Assembly: GCF_001282625.1 (NCBI RefSeq)
Contig: NZ_CTEJ01000002.1
Location: 1,242,501-1,306,500 of the forward strand
Direction: 5' to 3'
Source: Lascolabacillus massiliensis
Lineage (GTDB): Bacteria > Bacteroidota > Bacteroidia > Bacteroidales > Dysgonomonadaceae
Length of the DNA stretch: 64,000 nucleotides
Of the stretch, positions 30,692 through 38,395 are shown piece after piece. Each line of letters opens with the position of its first letter. Position 1 is the first letter of the stretch. The notes under the pieces are model-generated. The model was not told where the DNA came from and ran no database searches. It was given only the letters and a program-made list of their open reading frames with translations. Made by a program: the position numbers and the translations under genes.

Positions 30692-31186
30692 TTATTTTTT
30701 CACATCACGTTTAAAAGTTCCAAATGGAGGTTTCCTGACCTCGCAATCAACTACTGAGCAATAGTGATAATCGCTGTCTTTACGCCATTCCAGCTCTCTC
30801 TTAACAATCTTCTCAAGTCCTGTAATACGCCTGTGATCCTCTGTTCTCTGCAATTGCAAAAACTCAAGATCCTTTTTTAGCTTGTTGTTGATGCTGTCCT
30901 TCTCCCTTACCATCTTCAGCAGGCTTTCAGAGTTTGTCTCATTATAAGAGTTCATCTTCTCCATGTGGGCAACAGTACGCTCCAGTAGTCCCATCATCTC
31001 CGATGCTGCAGATGCATCCTCTCTTTTTGCCATTGCTTCGGATTGTATTGCCTCGCTCTTCTTTATACGCCTTATCTCTTTCCTGTTTACAATCCTGGAG
31101 ATAAATCCTCCCAGAGCTCCACCACCTAAAATGGTGCTGATTGTTCCTATCAGCTCGTAATTGATATTTAGTAACTGGTTCATCAC
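30692..31186 (-). CDS. TM coiled-coil protein, possible holin
   Basis: A 164-residue protein with one N-terminal hydrophobic segment (about 12-33, GTISTILGGGALGGFISRIV), a basic stretch, and a long helical region (about 45-130). The C terminus has two cysteines (YCSVVDCE). Small single-TM proteins ahead of an endolysin often act as holins or holin-like pore formers, and this is the first gene of the cassette. I do not recognise the family, and a DUF-like phage accessory protein is equally possible. A terminator-like hairpin separates it from the DUF6266 gene upstream. Confidence 0.5.
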   Translation of the reverse strand: MMNQLLNINYELIGTISTILGGGALGGFISRIVNRKEIRRIKKSEAIQSEAMAKREDASAASEMMGLLERTVAHMEKMNSYNETNSESLLKMVREKDSINNKLKKDLEFLQLQRTEDHRRITGLEKIVKRELEWRKDSDYHYCSVVDCEVRKPPFGTFKRDVKK

Positions 31187-31199
31187 ATTTTCATAGTTA

Positions 31200-31236
31200 A
31201 AACGAACCGCCCCCGGGTTAAAAGGAGCGGTTCAGA
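31200..31236 (-). terminator. Hairpin between DUF6266 gene and lysis cassette
   Basis: GAACCGCC and GGAGCGGTTC form a 7-8-bp GC-rich stem with a roughly 15-nt loop, then GTTTTAA on the minus strand. It would end most transcripts of the DUF6266 gene and reduce read-through into the lysis genes. Confidence 0.7.
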
Positions 31237-31263
31237 GTTAATTAAAAAAATAAGAATACAGGG

Positions 31264-31905
31264 TTATGCATCAGGTAACTTAAAGCAACCCATATACATG
31301 CTGTCAGATATCAGCTTGCCATCATCTGAAACGAAGCCAATATAGACTTCAAGCTCATCGCCCAGCCAGTGATCATGGAAATCAACTCCGGTATAACCTC
31401 TTGATCTGGTTTCCCCATTAACATCCACAATTACTTCATCTTTGGTTTTGTTGTAAAGCAGTACTATTGCGTAGTCATCTGAAGAACCGTTGGCCAGAGG
31501 CTTCGGATCCCAGCCAATTGCAATCTCGCCATTATCAATCATCGCCTCACACAATAGTGGTTTGTAAAGAGGACCTCTTGAGATCATCACCTTTTCATAA
31601 TCTATCTCATATTCTCCATCCTGGCCGATAACTGCATTATGAATATGATATGACATCGCAGCATTGATTGCGGTCTGATTATTTGCAAAGTTCCTGAAAC
31701 CAATATTTAAGATTGGTGTGAACTTGGTAAGGAATTTAATAACTGTTGCAAACTTACTCCTCTGGTTCACCTGAGCCGGTGTCCTTGGATTTCTAACGCT
31801 TGCCGGAAGACTTCTGATGTAGTCGATACTCTTCCAGCTTGCTCCAACTACGGAGCCCACTTTTCCGGAGAAACCTCCGAGAATACCTTTTTTAATAGTA
31901 CCCAT
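31264..31905 (-). CDS. DUF6266 family protein
   Basis: A 213-residue protein starting MGTIKKGILGGFSGKVGSVV, with SLPASVRNPRTPAQVNQRSK near residue 33; this N-terminal signature is typical of DUF6266, a Bacteroidota-restricted family of unknown function. The rest is beta-rich with acidic turns (for example GYTGVDFHDHWLGDELEVYI). No signal peptide or TM is seen. It is monocistronic, placed between a long upstream region with repeats and a terminator hairpin, just ahead of the lysis genes. The placement would suit an abundantly made virion component, but that is speculation. Confidence 0.8.
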   Translation of the reverse strand: MGTIKKGILGGFSGKVGSVVGASWKSIDYIRSLPASVRNPRTPAQVNQRSKFATVIKFLTKFTPILNIGFRNFANNQTAINAAMSYHIHNAVIGQDGEYEIDYEKVMISRGPLYKPLLCEAMIDNGEIAIGWDPKPLANGSSDDYAIVLLYNKTKDEVIVDVNGETRSRGYTGVDFHDHWLGDELEVYIGFVSDDGKLISDSMYMGCFKLPDA

Positions 31906-32044
31906 AATTTGTAATCTTTAAAATGTTAAACTAATTAGACTTGGTACGAACATGGTACGGCCATGGTCCGGACTTATATGGATAAGTACCAACTCCTTCA
32001 AGCAATTAAAATGATTAAATATGAGAGCTAAAAATATCGGTTAA

Positions 32045-32090
32045 TTTTGCTTTGATTTGCTCAATTTTACTTCGATTTGCGTCAATTTGC
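32045..32090 (+). repeat. Iteron-like tandem repeats
   Basis: Two 20/21-bp units, TTTTGCTTTGATTTGCTCAA and the related TTTTACTTCGATTTGCGTCAA-type unit, stand in tandem, followed by a third partial TTTGCC. Similar spacing is seen in iterons of replication origins, but no initiator gene adjoins. Confidence 0.55.
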
Positions 32091-32160
32091 CTTAACAGGT
32101 GTAAGGTCAATGAAAGGGAAAGGATAAACTGCAATCATAGCGTATAGCACCATGGCGTCG

Positions 32161-32259
32161 TTATATTAGGCAAGGTTTTTCAGGAAAATACTATTTATGC
32201 GCCAGCATAATTGGAGATTTTCTTGAAAACACGAAGTGCCTGACCTTGACGTAATATAA
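32161..32259. other. Structured element, copy 1
   Basis: Nested inverted repeats: TTATATTA/TAATATAA at the base, CAAGG/CCTTG, a 13-bp helix (32177-32189 with 32217-32229, one G-T), and an apical TTATGC/GCATAA hairpin. The internal loop strands GAAAATACTA (32184-32193) and GGAGATTTTC (32213-32222) are identical to those of the second copy at 33,907/33,927, while the surrounding stems differ in sequence but keep pairing. Confidence 0.65.
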
Positions 32260-32337
32260 AAGACAACCTACCTTTGCTATGATTTCATTTATCCGGAAGG
32301 TAGTAACTTGAATGTATTTTTTAAAACATATACAGGA

Positions 32338-32865
32338 CTAGCAATTGTTAATTCTTTCTTCTGAAAAAGAACCATTTACAACGTTATAATAAGTGATGTC
32401 TGAATTTGTAAGAATAGTGAACATTTCATCATATAGATCTGGGCTGGGGTTTTCCTTAATATATTTATCATACCTCTCTTTAACATCATACGTAATCTGA
32501 TAAGTTAAATACAGATCCTCTTCATTAAAATCAGGTTTTCGGTTCCAAAGATAACTATCAATACACTCAAAGAAGGATTCACTACAATCTGAATCCTCAA
32601 TATTTATCACTCTATCCAATGGGAATTTGAAACCCGCTTCAAGTACCATATTCATTAAAGAATAAATAGGAACAGTCAAATCTGTAGTGCTGAGCAAATG
32701 CTTTAAATAATCACCTGCATCAAAAGAAGTACCGATATGAATCCACAAAGGATTCTTTAGAGAGTAGAGATTAAAAGAAAACCTCAACAAACCTTTATCA
32801 AATCGTTGAATCATTATATCACGTGATAAAGTGACTTTATTGAAATGGCATGATTTATTTAACAT
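32338..32865 (-). CDS. Hypothetical protein, 175 residues
   Basis: A soluble 175-residue protein I do not recognise. It has a mixed alpha/beta pattern, an acidic C-terminal half (FNEEDLYLTYQITYDVKERY) and no signal peptide or TM. It is alone in its strand segment between the two structured non-coding regions, so it has no operon partner to suggest a role. Codon use resembles the neighbours. It could be a minor component or regulator of the element; nothing in the sequence decides this. Confidence 0.65.
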   Translation of the reverse strand: MLNKSCHFNKVTLSRDIMIQRFDKGLLRFSFNLYSLKNPLWIHIGTSFDAGDYLKHLLSTTDLTVPIYSLMNMVLEAGFKFPLDRVINIEDSDCSESFFECIDSYLWNRKPDFNEEDLYLTYQITYDVKERYDKYIKENPSPDLYDEMFTILTNSDITYYNVVNGSFSEERINNC

Positions 32866-33363
32866 AATAGTTGTAATTACTTCCTCAAAGTTACAATTTC
32901 CTCAACAATAATAGAAGGAATAAGGGTATGAATACAGACTTAAAAAAATCAAGCACCTGTTAAGGTGCATTAGATTTGCGAAGCAAAACTAATAATTGAA
33001 ATAGACAAGTTAAATCAAAAGAATGGAAAAACAACAAAGTAATTTAACAATACAATGACACACATAAGCCTCGCAAGCGAAGCGCAGAGACGTAAAATAC
33101 TGATACGGCCAAACGAACAAAACAGGTGCTGAATATTAAACAAAAAGGATTTAAAACTGCAATAAAAAAACTATAACTATCGGACACAAAAAATTTATCC
33201 CAAGAATGTTTAACTGCAATGGAAAAAAACAGGTTATCCGAACGAAGCGAAAGAATTTATTCTTTTGCGTAGTGAGAGGCGCGAGCCGACGCGAGTGGAG
33301 CGAGGGTGTGGGCAGGAAGAAGCGCGAGGATACGAGCGCGCCTGACGACTACTGTGATCAGCA

Positions 33364-33676
33364 GGCTTGGCGGACTTTTTGTTTAATCCTGCAGGGAGGA
33401 AAAGGACATTCAGAGAGAAAGGAGGAACGACTGACTCTCTGAATGAAACCTTTGACGTTAAATTACCAGGCTGTGACTATGAAATGAACGAAGGAGTAAT
33501 TTGAAGCGAAGCATGAGCCAAATTATGACGGAGAGAATGGAATAATCACAGAAAGCGACTAAGGTACAAAAGGCAAGAATCAAGATTGGCAGAGAGATAC
33601 GAAATATATAATAATAAAAAACTACCAGAAAGGTAATAAATAAGGGATGGAGTATCTACAAAAAGTGTGACAAGCC
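33364..33676 (+). repeat. GC-rich repeat family, copy A
   Basis: It starts GGCTTGGCGGACTTTTTGTTTA and ends with GGGATGGAGTATCTACAAAA then AGTGTGACAAGCC. The two ends are imperfect inverted repeats around ACTTTTTGT. Inside is a perfect 11-bp hairpin (33407-33417 with 33435-33445). It shares both ends with copies B and C. Confidence 0.65.
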
Positions 33677-33820
33677 GGGCAGCCCGAGCGACCCGCAGGC
33701 GAGCACAAACACTGAGTGGCGTCTGCACCCCTTTATAAAAAATGTATGAGCGAAGCGAATACCTTAAAGGGGATTCAAGGGGGGCAGAGAGAGCCACGAG
33801 TGACGACCGAGTGAGCGTCA

Positions 33821-33981
33821 TGCAATAAAACAAACAGACGCGTCACGATGAGCACCTACTGGAGCGCAAGAGTGACTGCGGATGTGGTATGTGCAAGGGT
33901 GTTAGAGAAAATACTACCCGAAGGGTGGAGATTTTCTCTAACACCCGCCAGGGCTTGCCCTTGCACATATGTTTTATTGCA
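33821..33981. other. Structured element, copy 2
   Basis: A nested palindrome: TGCAATAAAACA/TGTTTTATTGCA (33821-33832, 33970-33981), TATGTGCAA/TTGCACATA, a perfect 16-bp helix (33897-33912 with 33931-33946) capped by ACCC-GAA-GGGT, and a side hairpin GGG-CTTG-CCC (33951-33960), giving a three-way junction. The GAAAATACTA/GGAGATTTTC core is shared with copy 1 at 32,161. Confidence 0.72.
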
Positions 33982-34327
33982 TTAAGTGAACGACGGAGGA
34001 ACACCTTATAACCTGTTTTTGTTTAATTGGTACACCTTTACAATATCCAGGAAAAGTAACTTGAAAGCCTGAATGTTTTGCTACAAATTATTGAATTACA
34101 TTGATTAACATCCGGGTAAATATAGAAACCGCACGAAAAAATGCTAAACTAAACTTGATAATTGTGTAAGACAATAAATTAATAAATACAAACATACAGG
34201 TACAAATTATGGCTTACTATATATAGAAAAGGTTGTGATAAATCATATTTCAACATTTTGAATGTTGAAAGCAATCATACCTGTAAATAGATTAAACAAA
34301 TAGACTGTTAACTATCCTACACTGGTA

Positions 34328-34827
34328 GTTGTGGCGGATTTTTTGTTTACCACGATAGGTCTAAACACCCCAAGGCTGTGTGATAGCGTAAGGGCTGTTT
34401 TGGAAGCGAAGCGGACAAAAATGCACTGAAGCGTTTAATTCACACAGCAAATGCTACGGTAGCGAATGGAATAATCCCGGGAGAAGTGACGCGAAGCGTC
34501 GCTCTAAGGGATTATGGAATGAGCGGAATGGAGCGATTGCGGTGTGGGTGGAGGGAGCCTGCGACCAGAACGCACAGGGCAAGAGCGGTGGTAGGAACAG
34601 GTCGGAAGCGATGCGGTGTGGATGACGGGAGCGACAGCGACCAAATGCACACTGCAATGGAGCGGAGGTGACTATTGGGAATAGCGATGCGGTGTGAGAG
34701 GAGTGATTGACGCCGGACACCGCAAGGTGTCCAGCGAATGAGCGGAAAGAACACTGCAAAGCGACGTTGGAAAAGATGGACTACAGTTAATATCCGGGAT
34801 GGTATATCTACAAAAAGTGTGACACAA
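34328..34827 (+). repeat. GC-rich repeat family, copy B
   Basis: It begins GTTGTGGCGGATTTTTTGTT and ends with TATCTACAAAAAGTGTGACA. Inside are a 9-bp closing helix GCTGTGTGA/TCACACAGC, two tandem copies of a roughly 60-bp purine-rich unit (from 34531 and from 34606) and a perfect hairpin GGACACC-GCAA-GGTGTCC (34715-34732). About 105 bases from 34595 are very similar to copy C from 38012. Confidence 0.65.
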
Positions 34828-34862
34828 CGGTTAAAGGATAAATTATAAATTAGCCTGTTTAA

Positions 34863-34893
34863 ATTGACAATTAAGGTTAAATGTTTAAATTTG
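34863..34893 (+). promoter_or_regulatory. Promoter for the small lipoprotein gene
   Basis: ATTG (34863-34866) and TAAATTTG (34886-34893) are 19 bases apart. The ATG at 34901 would lie at or within one or two bases of the expected transcription start, so the mRNA may be leaderless. Confidence 0.55.
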
Positions 34894-34900
34894 TAATAAT

Positions 34901-35101
34901 ATGAAGAACTCAAGAGCAATATTATTATCAATAATTCTATTTATTATCCCATCATGTGGATCATCGGAAATATTAGAACCAGAATCAACCGAAGAAGAGA
35001 AGGAAAACGACATTGGAATTGAATACCCTGATTGGGAAGAAGACAATGATACGACTACAATAAATCTTACACCAAGTTCTAAGCTTAAGATTAGGTATTA
35101 A
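34901..35101 (+). CDS. Small lipoprotein, 66 residues
   Basis: A 66-residue precursor with a clear lipoprotein signal: two basic residues, a hydrophobic core (LLSIILFIIP) and lipobox IIPS-Cys19. The mature part is short and acidic (EPESTEEEKENDIGIEYPDW). A well-formed promoter precedes it. It ends four bases before the convergent Y-family polymerase gene. Function is unknown; small acidic lipoproteins on prophage-like elements sometimes act in superinfection exclusion, but there is no direct sign of that here. Confidence 0.7.
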   Translation: MKNSRAILLSIILFIIPSCGSSEILEPESTEEEKENDIGIEYPDWEEDNDTTTINLTPSSKLKIRY

Positions 35102-35105
35102 TCAA

Positions 35106-36359
35106 CTACACTTCAACTGTAAGTATTTCATTGATATCAGTAGTATAGTGAGGAGAGAGATGAGCCTGTTTCATCTTATGCTTCCGCTCGTCTTGTGAAG
35201 CCAGCCTTACAACATCACGATGATACTTATCGTTAAGTTTATCGATTACCTCCATCAGTTTTTTGTGTTTTGGATCAGAATTAAAGAAAAGTGAGGGCTG
35301 GTAAACACTCGCATCAACAAAATCAGTAAGCAATACCCCACCCCGTTTATAATACAGGTTATTTTTGAATATCTGTTTTAAGCCTTCATTAGCAAACTTC
35401 ACCATTTCAAGAGTAGAGTTAGTCGGGAAAGCCAATTTAATCTGTATAGATGGGTAATACTGCGTTTCATGCTCCTTAAAAGGATTGGTACCAATGAAAA
35501 CAATTAATCGTTTACAGAAAGAATTCTGTTCTCGTAATTTCTCGGCACTCATAGAAGTAAAAGTTGTTATACGTTCACGTACTTCGTCAAAAGAACGAAG
35601 ATCAGTTTCGAATGTTCTAGAAGTACCAATAGATTTCTTCTTTTCAGGCTCAACCATTTCGATAGTTGGAATACCTTTCAAATCCTTTTGCAAGTTCAAC
35701 CCGGTAATGGTCATATTCTTTCTTACCCAGGCTTCAGAGAGATTCACAAAGTCAATAGCTTTATAAGCACCAATAGCATAAAGCTTCTTAGCATTTCTTC
35801 TACCTACGCCCCATATATCCTCAACCTTAAGCCATTTCAGAGCTTTAATGCGCTTCTCTTCCGTATCAATGACATAACTACCACCAGTCTCATTTGGAAA
35901 CTTCTTTGCAATCCTGTTGGCCAGTTTAGCCAGGGCTTTAGTAGGAGCAGTTCCAATACTTATTGGTATACCGGTACCTTTTTCAATCCTTGCTTTCATT
36001 TCAAGACCATACTTCTGCAGGTCCACATTAATACCCTCCAGATTCAGGAAACACTCATCAATAGAATAAATCTCCTGGTGAGGACTGTAATTTGATAATA
36101 GAGACATTACACGTCTGCTCATATCACCATAGAGAGGGAAGTTGGCCGAAAACACTTTAACCTTGTATCTTCGAAATAGATGCTCATACTCGAACGCAGG
36201 TGCCCCCATAGGTATGCCAATTGCTTTAGCCTCATTTGACCTTGCAATAACACAACCATCGTTGTTGCTTAAAACAACAACTGGTATTCCGATTAGAGTA
36301 GGATTGAATACTCTTTCACAGGAAGCGTAAAAGTTATTACAGTCTATAAGTGCGTACAT
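35106..36359 (-). CDS. umuC: Y-family DNA polymerase, UmuC-like
   Basis: A 417-residue translesion polymerase. The N terminus [20 protein letters not shown] holds the first metal ligand and the palm motif, and [11 protein letters not shown] near residue 100 has the second acidic pair. The thumb with helix-hairpin-helix ([15 protein letters not shown]) and the little-finger domain with the C-terminal UmuC-type extension follow. Length matches UmuC. The UmuD-like gene lies 185 bases upstream on the same strand, so they are probably one SOS unit. Such umuDC pairs are common on phages and ICEs and would cause damage-induced mutagenesis. Confidence 0.92.
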   Translation of the reverse strand: MYALIDCNNFYASCERVFNPTLIGIPVVVLSNNDGCVIARSNEAKAIGIPMGAPAFEYEHLFRRYKVKVFSANFPLYGDMSRRVMSLLSNYSPHQEIYSIDECFLNLEGINVDLQKYGLEMKARIEKGTGIPISIGTAPTKALAKLANRIAKKFPNETGGSYVIDTEEKRIKALKWLKVEDIWGVGRRNAKKLYAIGAYKAIDFVNLSEAWVRKNMTITGLNLQKDLKGIPTIEMVEPEKKKSIGTSRTFETDLRSFDEVRERITTFTSMSAEKLREQNSFCKRLIVFIGTNPFKEHETQYYPSIQIKLAFPTNSTLEMVKFANEGLKQIFKNNLYYKRGGVLLTDFVDASVYQPSLFFNSDPKHKKLMEVIDKLNDKYHRDVVRLASQDERKHKMKQAHLSPHYTTDINEILTVEV

Positions 36360-36502
36360 CTATATTTTCGGCTATACTTATATTTGTTTTTGTTTCTTGC
36401 CTATAATTGGTTAATTTTGTTTTTCTCAATTGATAGAAAAATCACAATCAGGGTGTCTAGAAAATAATTGATTTATTTTCATTTAATATATGGTAGTAAT
36501 TA

Positions 36503-36541
36503 ACGATGAAGTCTGAAGGCATTCCACTTCATCGTTTTTTT
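36503..36541. other. Hairpin between umuD and umuC
   Basis: A perfect 11-bp stem AACGATGAAGT/ACTTCATCGTT with a roughly 13-nt loop lies just past the umuD stop. The T-run is on the plus strand side, so for the minus-strand transcript it is a stable hairpin more than a strong terminator, perhaps setting the umuD:umuC ratio. Confidence 0.55.
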
Positions 36542-36544
36542 GTG

Positions 36545-36979
36545 TCAATGTTTACGTATAGAATACTTTACCACTCCCCATATAGTCACACCCTGTTCAT
36601 AGTTCACCTCTAATAATGGGAAGTCCTTATTCGAAGGAACCAGGAAGCACTTACCATCTTTCATTTTAATACGCTTCAATGTAAATTCACCATCGATAAA
36701 ACAAAGAGCGATTTTATTTTCTTCCCACTCTAAGCTTTTATCAATAATCAGAAGATCTCCATCACTAAAATCATTACCCATAGAACTACCCGATACCCTT
36801 GCAAAGAATGTAGTTTCTTTATGATCTACCAGCAGTTCATCCAAACTTATATAGTCGTGGAAGAAGTCATCCGCAGGAGAAGGGAAGCCAGCCTGAACAT
36901 TACCTATGTACGGGTACTTCTGCTCAGAACTCTCAGGTTGAATAAGTTCTATTTTTTGGGTGTTTAGTTGCTTTTTCAT
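36545..36979 (-). CDS. umuD: UmuD-like autoproteolytic subunit
   Basis: A 144-residue S24-family protein. The self-cleavage site is Ala30-Gly31 (VQAGFPSP), the nucleophile is Ser66 in SGSSMGND and the general base is Lys102 in GEFTLKRIKM. There is no N-terminal DNA-binding domain, so it is UmuD and not LexA. It should be cleaved with activated RecA and then join the UmuC-like polymerase encoded next. A TAAATTTG box lies only five bases upstream of its start, which suggests a leaderless transcript. Confidence 0.92.
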   Translation of the reverse strand: MKKQLNTQKIELIQPESSEQKYPYIGNVQAGFPSPADDFFHDYISLDELLVDHKETTFFARVSGSSMGNDFSDGDLLIIDKSLEWEENKIALCFIDGEFTLKRIKMKDGKCFLVPSNKDFPLLEVNYEQGVTIWGVVKYSIRKH

Positions 36980-37049
36980 TCCAGCAAATTTACTCTATTT
37001 TCAGATCAGTTTTTCCAAGATTTGAAAATTTAAGATACATACAATAAGA

Positions 37050-37081
37050 TTTGATAAGTATAAATAAAATAGTTAATTTTG
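37050..37081 (+). promoter_or_regulatory. Promoter for the 70-residue membrane protein gene
   Basis: TTTG (37050-37053) and TAATTTTG (37074-37081) have 20-base spacing, close to the consensus. The ATG at 37104 follows 22 bases later. Confidence 0.6.
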
Positions 37082-37103
37082 AGAAATATCAAACTTAAAG
37101 ACC

Positions 37104-37316
37104 ATGAGTGCAGATACTTTTAGACTAATTTCAGCAATTGTAATAATCGTAAGTTTACTATTAATTATCTTTTTCACAATAGAAGCGAGATGGAGATCAT
37201 TAAGGGCTCATAAGAGAAGTCCCGAAGTGAGAGAGAGGTATAAAACAATGATCCTGCAGTATAAACCAAAGAAACATAACTCAAAAACAACTCATACCGA
37301 CACATCCATTAAATAG
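37104..37316 (+). CDS. Small membrane protein, 70 residues
   Basis: A 70-residue protein with one hydrophobic segment (about 6-27, LISAIVIIVSLLLIIFFTIE) and a strongly basic cytoplasmic tail (RWRSLRAHKRSPEVRERY). It has its own promoter and a terminator with a GCAA tetraloop, so it is very likely expressed, although I do not recognise it. It is divergent from the umuD-like gene. A role in the membrane such as exclusion, holin-like or toxin action is possible but not shown by any motif. Confidence 0.65.
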   Translation: MSADTFRLISAIVIIVSLLLIIFFTIEARWRSLRAHKRSPEVRERYKTMILQYKPKKHNSKTTHTDTSIK

Positions 37317-37345
37317 TTGTATTAAGCCATAACTCAATGGATGCC

Positions 37346-37377
37346 ACGATGAGGATTACGCAAGTAATTCTCATCGT
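37346..37377 (+). terminator. Terminator with GCAA tetraloop
   Basis: ACGATGAGGATTAC and GTAATTCTCATCGT pair along 14 bp (one G-T) around a GCAA loop, followed by TTTATTTTAT. It ends the 70-residue protein gene. Confidence 0.85.
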
Positions 37378-37465
37378 TTATTTTATCAATGGTATTAAAG
37401 AGATGAGGAAAAACGCTCGCGAAGCGACCTTAAAGTCATCGTTTTTCCGTGTTTAAAATATTATA

Positions 37466-37753
37466 TTATTTTGTAAAACAATGATATAATACATCGACAC
37501 TACGCTTTTCCAAATAATTAAAGAACGGTTCTACCCCATTAACTTTCGAAAACTTAGCTTTTATCCTGTTTAATAGCTCATCGTCAGACTTAGCATTCAT
37601 TGCTTTTTTAAGTGAAGCGATATCTTCTACCGTAATAATTTTTTCTTCTTCGAATCCATTACCAGAATCGTACGAACAAAAATAAAATGACTCAGAATCC
37701 AGTTCGATAGTTATACTACGACTAATTTCATAATTATCTTTGTAAATTTCCAT
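37466..37753 (-). CDS. Hypothetical protein, 95 residues
   Basis: A 95-residue acidic, soluble protein that I do not recognise: an N-terminal beta-rich half (ISRSITIELDSESFYFCSYD) and a helical C-terminal half. It ends near a hairpin (37413-37450) containing a GCTCGCGAAGC core. It sits between the membrane protein and repeat copy C. Short acidic proteins in such elements may be anti-restriction or immunity proteins, but no family signature supports this. Confidence 0.6.
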   Translation of the reverse strand: MEIYKDNYEISRSITIELDSESFYFCSYDSGNGFEEEKIITVEDIASLKKAMNAKSDDELLNRIKAKFSKVNGVEPFFNYLEKRSVDVLYHCFTK

Positions 37754-38395
37754 GATTGATTTTTAATTAATGCTTATAAAGTTATGATATATATTTGATA
37801 TATACCTATCATACAAATGATAAGTGAATAGAAACAATAATATAACATCAATCCCACACCGGAAGGTGTGGCGCACTTTTTGTGCAAACCGATAAGTTTA
37901 AAAACGCCAATGCTGTATGGAGTTGACACTCCATACAGCAAGCGATGAAGTGAGTGAGTTGAGATTGTCAGGCGTAGCCTGGTAACGAATTGAACGGCAA
38001 AAGAACAGGTTGTAACAGGTCGGGAGCGATCCGGTGTGGATGACGGGAGCTTGCGACCAGAATGCACACTTCAATAGAGCGGAGTTGAACAATCCCAAAA
38101 AGCGGTGCGGTGTGAATGGAGAGAATGAAGTTGGACACAGAAGTGAATAGACGGTGCGATAGTTACATTAAGAACCGATGGTAGAAATGAACGATGTGGT
38201 CGACGGAATGAAAGGAGTGAACAGGGTAAAGCGAGGTGAGTAGAAAGATTAGGCAGTTAATATTAGGAATGGCATACCTGCAAAAAATGTGACACACCGA
38301 TCTGCCCGACTGACCCGCATAGCAATTAACATATAGATTTTGCTATGGATAGTTATTCAATTCCCATAAATATTTAATTCCCACATTAAAATGTT
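37754..38395. other. Non-coding region carrying repeat copy C
   Basis: No credible gene is present in these 642 bases; the frames in it overlap copies of the GC-rich repeat. Outside copy C the sequence is AT-rich and featureless. Confidence 0.7.
37865..38299 (+). repeat. GC-rich repeat family, copy C
   Basis: It begins GGTGTGGCGCACTTTTTGTG and ends CCTGCAAAAAATGTGACACA, again inverted ends. A perfect 13-bp hairpin with TGAC loop lies at 37911-37940. The unit CGGTGTGGATGACGGGAGC (38032-38050) is identical to 34614-34632 in copy B. Confidence 0.68.

Larger units (their letters stand above)
31906..32337. other. Non-coding region with repeats upstream of DUF6266 gene
   Basis: No coding frame is convincing in these 432 bases. 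They hold GGTACG/CATGG-rich short repeats (31940-31975), an iteron-like tandem repeat (32045-32090) and a long hairpin (32161-32259) that shares a core with a second structure at 33821-33981. Confidence 0.65.
32866..34900. other. GC-rich non-coding region, about 2 kb
   Basis: No credible gene occurs here. Possible frames are short, arginine/serine-rich and overlap on both strands, as happens in GC-rich repeats. The stretch contains repeat-family copies A and B, the structured element copy 2, many GCGAAGC mini-hairpin motifs and purine-rich GAGCG runs. It differs sharply in base composition from the AT-rich genes around it. Confidence 0.75.

Noticed and set aside
32866-34900. A GOLLD or ROOL giant RNA
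   Set aside because: Size and repeat layout do not fit what I recall of these RNAs, and the blocks recur three times with inverted ends; only a covariance search could revive it.
33206-34931. Open frames on both strands within the GC-rich blocks
   Set aside because: They are short, arginine/serine-rich, overlap each other and follow the repeat structure; no start signals or family resemblance.
37774-38098. Frames antisense to repeat copy C
   Set aside because: Same composition artefact as in copies A and B; similar shadow peptides arise wherever the repeat unit occurs.
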